Origin: Uloborus plumipes
Taxonomy: Eukaryota > Arthropoda > Arachnida > Araneae > Uloboridae
Reading direction: 5' to 3'
NCBI GenBank assembly: GCA_038373865.1
Contig: JAXGGA010005219.1
Span: 16,181 to 80,180 of the forward strand
DNA: 64,000 nt
Made by a program: the position numbers and the translations under genes. Shown one piece after another: positions 58,376-64,000 of the stretch; within the stretch, counting starts at the first letter, position 1; the number at the start of each line of letters is the position of its first letter. The notes below the pieces were generated by a model, which was given only the letters and a program-made list of their open reading frames with translations, ran no database searches and was not told the DNA's origin.

Positions 58376-61045
58376 AATTGACTGTAACTATGTTGTTGTT
58401 GGCCGTCAAAGGAAGCTCAACGATTTAAAAATCTTATCTATTGCCAGTTTTTATTTGTTAACAAATAACATACGTTTTATTTATGTAGAGTAAGGTAAGG
58501 ATTTTAATTTTTTCCTCCGGATTCTGCTCTAGCTACTAGAAAATTTTACGATGCGTGATTATATTTCCTTTTCCGTATTACCCAAGTCATCCAGAAACGA
58601 TTCAGGTGTATTTAAATTTTATATGTGTTCTGATCCACGAAGTTCATCTTAATGTAAAGTCGACAACCGGCGTCGGGGTTTGCTATTAATTTGTAATTAA
58701 ATGTCAATACTTGTTAGTTAAAGAGTTAAAAATATCAACAAACAAACATTTGATGAACAAAATGAAATAGAAATTATAGATATTTCAAACTTTTCATCCG
58801 CCTATATTAATAGCTTTATTCAGGACTGAGTTTGATACATTTATTTATATTCAGTCGGTCATAGTATGAGTTCTGGAAAAAGAAAAGAACCAATGTAGTA
58901 TAATTCTGTCAATTTTTTGTAAAATACAGTAATATAGTGAATCTGTAGTAAATGTTTTTAAAACATACGTTCAAAAATAATTTTCTATTAGATTTTCACT
59001 CTACTTTAATTCTAGTCACCTTAAGTTGCTACGTTTTTTGATCGGAACTTCTTTGGAAAACAGATTGATAATTTTTTCTTGACATAAGGTAGGTTTTTAA
59101 TGGGGGGGGGGGGACATTTTTTTCTGAATCATGCTATATATCAGCACTTATCAGGACTACTAGCACCATCTCTTGCCCAAAACAGATCGCAGATTCTTCC
59201 GCCATTTGCACTAGTTATCTTCCTTTTTTTTAAAATTTGGCACTTACCTCGGCTTTGCCTCGCACTGCCCCATATATCCTTTAAAATGACGAAATTCTTC
59301 CATTGATTCTGCTTTACTTCTCAATTTAAAAGTCAAAGTTTTTTTAGGGTAGTTAGGACTTTTAATCGAAATTAGTAAGGAGATGTAAGAGGTAGATAAT
59401 GTTCGCAAAATATTGTATTTTAAATATGCGAGGAAAACAGTGTTTTGAACATGTAACATAAATTACTGGGGGAAAAATGAGAAAAATTATGTGCTGCTGT
59501 TTTTTCTCTTGATGTGACATAGGAATATAGAGATATTTAATGAAAAAAGTTCAACCGTGAAAGACTCTTCATTTATTGTATGAAAGCTTGTGCAATTGTT
59601 TTAACAAAAACATAGGAAAAATTAACTACATAAAAATCCGTCTGTGTTTTTATCTTGAATTAAATTCCATACTGAACTGCATATATAAGAGTTCAATAAG
59701 AATGCAAGAGATTTTTAGAAAAAAATATTCTGAAAAGTAGGAGAGATTTGTGAACAAAATAAATTCGTCTAACGTATCTCTTTTCAGAGTTAGAAACTTT
59801 CAAGGGATAATTTATAGCTTCCAAACAGAACCTTCCAACAGATCTTTTAATGCTAAAGCTTTCTTTCTTCTAAAATTCTTTGACACAAAACAGACTCTCG
59901 CTGTTTCATTCGTTTGTAACATCGAAGGATTTTAAAAGATAATTGTTTTCTTATATTCTAACAATTATGCTTCCAGCTAAAGTAATCGTTAGGATTTAAA
60001 ATTTATTTCAGAGAACAAACTCTAGAAAGTTACTAAGACTATTTTATGTGGTAAAATTATTGTTGATGGAGAAGTCTGTTTGAAATGTTTTCTCTAAAAC
60101 ACAAGGTAATCTTTATGTTTTCTTTTACTGTGCAGTCATTGAAAAAGGTTTCTCTATTGATTTTGGCTATAAAAGATGCGTGTTTGAAGGATAGTTGAGA
60201 GAAATTTTATCCAAAAATGTTTTGATAATATGCATGGGTATGATAACTATAATTTATTGATTCTGTCAGGATTTCATAAAATATACATCAAAGTCAAAGA
60301 ACCACAGCTAAAAAACATATGAAGAAATTTTGAAAAATAATTTTTTTTTTTTTTGAAAATTTTTGTAAGAGATTTTTGCCGACTTTTAGAAGAAAAATCT
60401 GCATTTTGTCTTCAATATAATCTGCAGGAAACCTACAAAATATTTTTTTAGTTTTCTCTAACTATTCTGACGGTTTTATGAAGCACGTTCTAAATATGAT
60501 TAAATTTCAGCAGATATTTTTTGCTGGGATATAGAGTAATAAAGCGTGAGTTTACGTTTTATAAGTAAAACATATTTTGTATTTATGTTTGGGAAATTTA
60601 TATATCTTGTTTTACCATAGCAATTAAATTGTGTGAAATTTGTTTCACACATTGATGTGCAATAGAAAGAAAAAGTATGAAACTTACAGACCAATGAAAA
60701 GATGCAAATGTCAAAAAGAAAAAACTACTTTGTTTAGTCACTACAAGCAACGAAAAAGATTTTGCACGCACTCAGAGATTATAGTAAACAGACCCTGTGT
60801 ATTATTCTTTAGAGTTCTATCACTTAAACATTTAGTTTAGAGTTATACTTTTCTAGCTATCTAATACAATCGCATGAGATGCTCCGTTGATTGATCTGCA
60901 TAAAAAAAACAGAATATTTTTGGCTGTTGGTATTTTGCTAGCAGTTCTGCTGTAGCTCTGGATTAAAAACTGGAAGTTAACTGCTTCAAACTATTATTTA
61001 AGTACAGACTTGCAAGGAGCATGTGCTCAAGTTTTTTGTTACAAA
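58376..61045. other. 2.7 kb without firm features
   Basis: AT-rich DNA with a G-run at 59102-59112 and a T-tract near 60342-60354. A stem GTGTGAAA/TTTCACAC lies at 60632-60651. Small frames are unrecognised. Confidence 0.5.
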
Positions 61046-61377
61046 ATGGCCATTTTCTTTCAATTTTGAATAGATAGAGATAAGCTTTTAAGCATACAAA
61101 TTGATAAAATTTAACACATTTAAATATGAGTATTTTCCAACAAAGATTACGATTAACAAATTATTTAAGGCTTACCTATTTCATTTTAGCATGAAATAAG
61201 TTAAAAATAATTATGATTCATGTTCTTATTACCTTAGCATTGGCCCTTAACATTACCTTTAACATTGGCACAGATATTGTATGATGCAGAAAAAATTAGG
61301 GGTCCCAACAAATTTTTAATTCTAATTTTTGCGAGCAGTTTTAATAAGCACCCGGGTAACGCCGGGTAATAAGCTAG
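61046..61377 (+). mobile_element. 5'-truncated Helitron, same family as 46.4 kb
   Basis: It aligns in reverse with 46398-46640 (AATGGCCATTTTCTTTC, TTTTAAGCATACAAATTGAT). The 3' end shows hairpin CCCGG/CCGGG (61351-61355, 61362-61366), spacer TAATAAG, CTAG (61374-61377) and host T. The 5' portion with the TC end is absent. Confidence 0.8.
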
Positions 61378-61378
61378 T

Positions 61379-62735
61379 CTTTGATAAAATAAAGAGTTGA
61401 GTGCTCTTGTTTTCGTAATGTGAAACGACACCAATGCCTAGTAAACGGGCTATTTCTGGATATTAAATAGATATCCGATATGCACTCGTTGGTCTATTTT
61501 GGTATTAGATAATACACAAATAAGTTCAAATAAATATCTTAAAAATTGACAAAAAAGGGGGAGGAGTGAAGCTTTTAACATTTTTTGAATGAGAAAAATT
61601 GTTAAACTGATTTGAAACTCAAAATGAACTGTGGATTCTCAATCCATTCTTTGTGTTATAAATATGAGTTTTAAAACCCTGCAGCTTTTGAAATCTAAGT
61701 TGACTTGACTTGATCTACGGAGTCTGGGTGTATTTTACAGCGACTAAAACATTGCTGATTTTGAAAAGTTTTATGCTTATCGAAAGTTTTGTTTTTCAAC
61801 AAAGTGCACAAATTAAGAAAAAGTTTGATACTTTACTCTCGTTTAGATCTTAGTTCCCATTTCATCTGTTTGGAAATATCTTCGAAAAATGTCTCGTGGG
61901 CCGAAAAAAAAAACGAAATTCATGGAATGAAGTAACACAAAGAGTATCATGTTAAATTTTTTCATGTAACTGCATGCTAAAGTATCCCGCTTTTGGATTG
62001 AAGAGTAGAAAAGATAGGCTCCAAAAAACTCCAAAACGACCTTTAAAGTGATTTAGTAGACGAGTAAATCTTGTAAATGCATTCCTTCGAAAAGGTAATC
62101 CTTTCACGCCAGAACTAAAAGTTCCGGAACATAGCGCTTAAAAAGATTTTAGAGTTAGAAGCGCATTTACTATTTGAAAAGAGGTAGGAAATAGTTTTTC
62201 TAGTGCTATAAAAACATTAGCACGCTCCAGTAATAAACAGTTTATGTGGAATAAAAAGCTTGGTGAAACTGGATAGATAAGTTTCAGGCGAAAATTTACA
62301 AAGTCTTATCTAATATCTAACTACTGTCTGACTACAGATAAAATGAAAAAGCAAATATTCAGTTTACTGGCAGAAACGGATGTAGGGTAGTTCGACCAGT
62401 CAATGAATACTTCGTATTTTTTTTTTCTCTTGAAAAAATAAAATTTTAAACCATTTCTCTTGGATGAACTAGCAGTAGTTACTTCCTTCTACGTATTTAC
62501 AGAAAGAAAATGAGTAGAAAATGCTGCATTTTTCCACTGGTAGTGGTGTTTATTTACTGGGTTGGGGCACATTTTTTCGTTTTTAATACCCCATAAAAAC
62601 AAATGCAGAACCATAATCTTCGAGTTTTTAAAAATAATTACGTATATTATCCAAAGTATTTTTACTGAGATGCTGCAAATGCTACAATTTTTAGCTACAC
62701 TATGAATTTTTAAAATTGAAAATTCGCTTCTGTGT
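61379..62735. other. No recognisable feature
   Basis: AT-rich DNA. An isolated TACTGTCTGACTA near 62318 resembles one end of the 310-bp MITE family but lacks the rest. Small frames are unrecognised. Confidence 0.5.
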
Positions 62736-62738
62736 TCA

Positions 62739-62762
62739 TTCACTGATTGGCCTACCATATTA
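62739..62762. repeat. Dispersed CACTGGTCGGTCTA motif, copy 3
   Basis: TTCACTGATTGGCCTACCAT is the most diverged of the three sites (33.39 kb, 57.46 kb). It lies directly left of the piggyBac-type element. Confidence 0.45.
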
Positions 62763-62772
62763 TGTCTATTAA

Positions 62773-63212
62773 CCCTTTAACTGTCATGTTAGTTTGATGA
62801 TTTGGGTGCACAAATTGTTAAATTTTTTTATTGCAAAAATCAAATGTTCAGTACAAAATAAAATATACTTAGCAGTTGCAAATTGATATTTTGAAGCACA
62901 TGGGTAAAATATTTAAAGTTTTGTAGCCACTGCATATTTGCTTGAGGCGGCTGCCACTCAACATGGTAGTTGTAAAGCTCGCTTCTAGTGGAGCATTATT
63001 TTTTAAAAATGAAAAAAAATATATATTATTTTCTAAAAAATAAATAAATGAAAAAAAATTAAATAAATAAAAGTGAATAACTTTCAGTAATTCAGTCTTG
63101 TGTGGTATAACTGGAAACACTTTTCCAAGTACAAACCAACTCCCGAGAAAACGTGACATATTCGAACACCAATGTTGTGCCCGAGATTATCTCGAGCATG
63201 GCAGTTAAAGGG
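62773..63212. mobile_element. Non-autonomous piggyBac-type element
   Basis: TTAA at 62769-62772 and 63213-63216 is the exact tetranucleotide target of piggyBac elements. The ends read CCCTTTAACTGTCATG and, reverse-complemented, CCCTTTAACTGCCATG. These fit the CCCTTT-type piggyBac terminus and match at 15 of 16 bases. At 440 bp no transposase fits. The 96-codon minus-strand frame (62869-63159) is low-complexity in its middle and resembles no piggyBac domain. Confidence 0.9.
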
Positions 63213-63216
63213 TTAA

Positions 63217-64000
63217 ATATCTCACCAGAGATAGTGCACCACTAGAGATTCTGTGTCCACTGTGCAGTATTTATCTATTTGTTTGTAGGAACGCGAGTTT
63301 GATGTTACAGATGTGTGCTAGCCTATAGATTAGGGTAGCAATATCACTGAATATTTAGGGAGTTTCTTAGACAAGCGATGTCTATCACTGGAAATTTGTG
63401 TTCTTAAAACTTATTCACTCAGAACCTTGCAGCCAAGCTCTTTTTAAGTGGGGGACTATTATAGAGAAAAATTAGTGGACAACATGTTTTGAACATCTTG
63501 TATAGGGTTTGGGATGGGAAACATATTGGATCTACCAATTTAATCTGCTTGTATACATTTTTAAAGGGCCATTTTTCTTTCTTAATGCTTATTTTTATCT
63601 GTTCGTCATCTCACTCACCCCATTTGTCATCTTAAAACATAAGTACCTTAAGATGACGAGAAACACTTTTTTATTTTTGAAGACATATTTTCCATATTTT
63701 GAAAGAAGATATCCATAGTTTAAATTTTTTTTCTAAACATAACACTTAAACAAAGCGGTGGATTTAGTTTCAAAATTACAATTCACATTCAAAAGTGAGC
63801 AAAAAGTTTTGAAGCTTAGTATCGTCATCTTACCTCACTTTGCCCTATCTCATGAAGGAAATTTCCGTGGTTAGAAAAACAAATGATATTTATTTATTCA
63901 TTTAAACCCTACCAGTCACCACCGTACCTACCCTGATGAGGGTTTAACCGGATGTGGTGAATGGAATGAAAAGAAAAACCAACCAACGACCAAGAGCCCG
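63217..64000. other. Window end: weak repeat traces only
   Basis: A 9-base inverted pair TCATCTTAA/TTAAGATGA lies near 63627-63657. On the minus strand, 63848 down to 63828 reads TAGGGCAAAGTGAGGTAAG, a terminus similar to those at 473 and 1935, with no partner inside the window. The last 100 bases (from about 63906) are more GC-rich, with CACCAC...GTGGTG complementarity, and could be the start of another repeat cut by the window edge. Confidence 0.4.

Noticed and set aside
62317..62332. Fifth copy of the 310-bp MITE family
   Set aside because: Only about ten bases of one terminus (TACTGTCTGA) match and nothing beyond.
62869..63159. 96-codon minus-strand frame as a piggyBac gene remnant
   Set aside because: The middle is A/T-tract translation (F, Y and L runs) with no piggyBac catalytic motif.
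1..64000. LTR retrotransposon or endogenous virus
   Set aside because: I saw no paired long terminal repeats, primer-binding site, or reverse transcriptase, integrase or capsid motifs.
1..64000. Bacterial-type operon, defence system or phage region
   Set aside because: There are no long frames, no ribosome-binding-site pattern and no coding density. The DNA is eukaryotic.

Overview
The window looks like intergenic or intronic DNA from a large, AT-rich, repeat-laden arthropod genome, most likely a chelicerate and possibly a spider. The basis is the strong AT bias, the absence of any long open reading frame, and a dense mix of Tc1/mariner/pogo, hAT, piggyBac and Helitron relics with two tRNA-derived SINEs. 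Taxon assignment is inference. I found no host protein-coding gene, no rRNA and no free-standing tRNA gene that I could defend. All recognisable protein sequence is transposase, and every transposase copy is broken.

Layout. 0.5-3.1 kb: a decayed terminal-inverted-repeat (TIR) element, a 350-bp TA-flanked MITE, and copy A of a roughly 310-bp MITE family (other copies at 12.5, 16.9 and 48.2 kb). 4.4-5.2 kb: a hAT-like element rich in CATCGATG. 7.1-8.25 kb: an old element with long diverged inverted repeats. 12.5-15.4 kb: a repeat cluster with a MITE copy, a Helitron remnant, a near-perfect 170-bp-arm hairpin, a GC-rich module holding a 174-codon frame, and a 71-bp-arm hairpin. 16.0-17.2 kb: a SINE with a perfect 14-bp target duplication and MITE copy C. 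20.7-22.3 kb: a full-length Tc1-like transposon with both 199-bp IR/DR ends and a transposase broken by one frameshift and one stop. 25.7-26 kb: a small MITE. 30.2-30.8 kb: an internally deleted mariner. 32.2-34.1 kb: a short hairpin, a second SINE and a decayed DDE transposase. 35.3-37.2 kb: a pogo-like element with very similar TIRs, repeated TTGGACC motifs and a decayed DDE_1 transposase. 37.7-38.4 kb: a 176-bp MITE and a degenerate TCACGTTCA array. 41-44.5 kb: a Helitron end, a Tc1-like transposase fragment, a 1.49-kb giant inverted repeat and a (TA)n tract. 46.4-48.5 kb: an intact-ended non-autonomous Helitron, a dispersed repeat and MITE copy D. 50.6-53.0 kb: a 2.35-kb unclassified TIR element carrying six TGTCACACACGTTAC-type motifs, with a perfectly bounded hAT nested in it. 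57-63.2 kb: solo hAT, DDE-family and Helitron fragments and a piggyBac-type element with TTAA duplications.

The elements do not form a pathway. The window is a record of successive insertions. Many boundaries can be set to the base from target-site duplications, and that is the most reliable part of this annotation. The candidates most worth following as undescribed families are the 50.6-53.0 kb element, the 13.4 kb hairpin with its TTGGCGG-rich neighbourhood, and the 42.9-44.4 kb giant inverted repeat.
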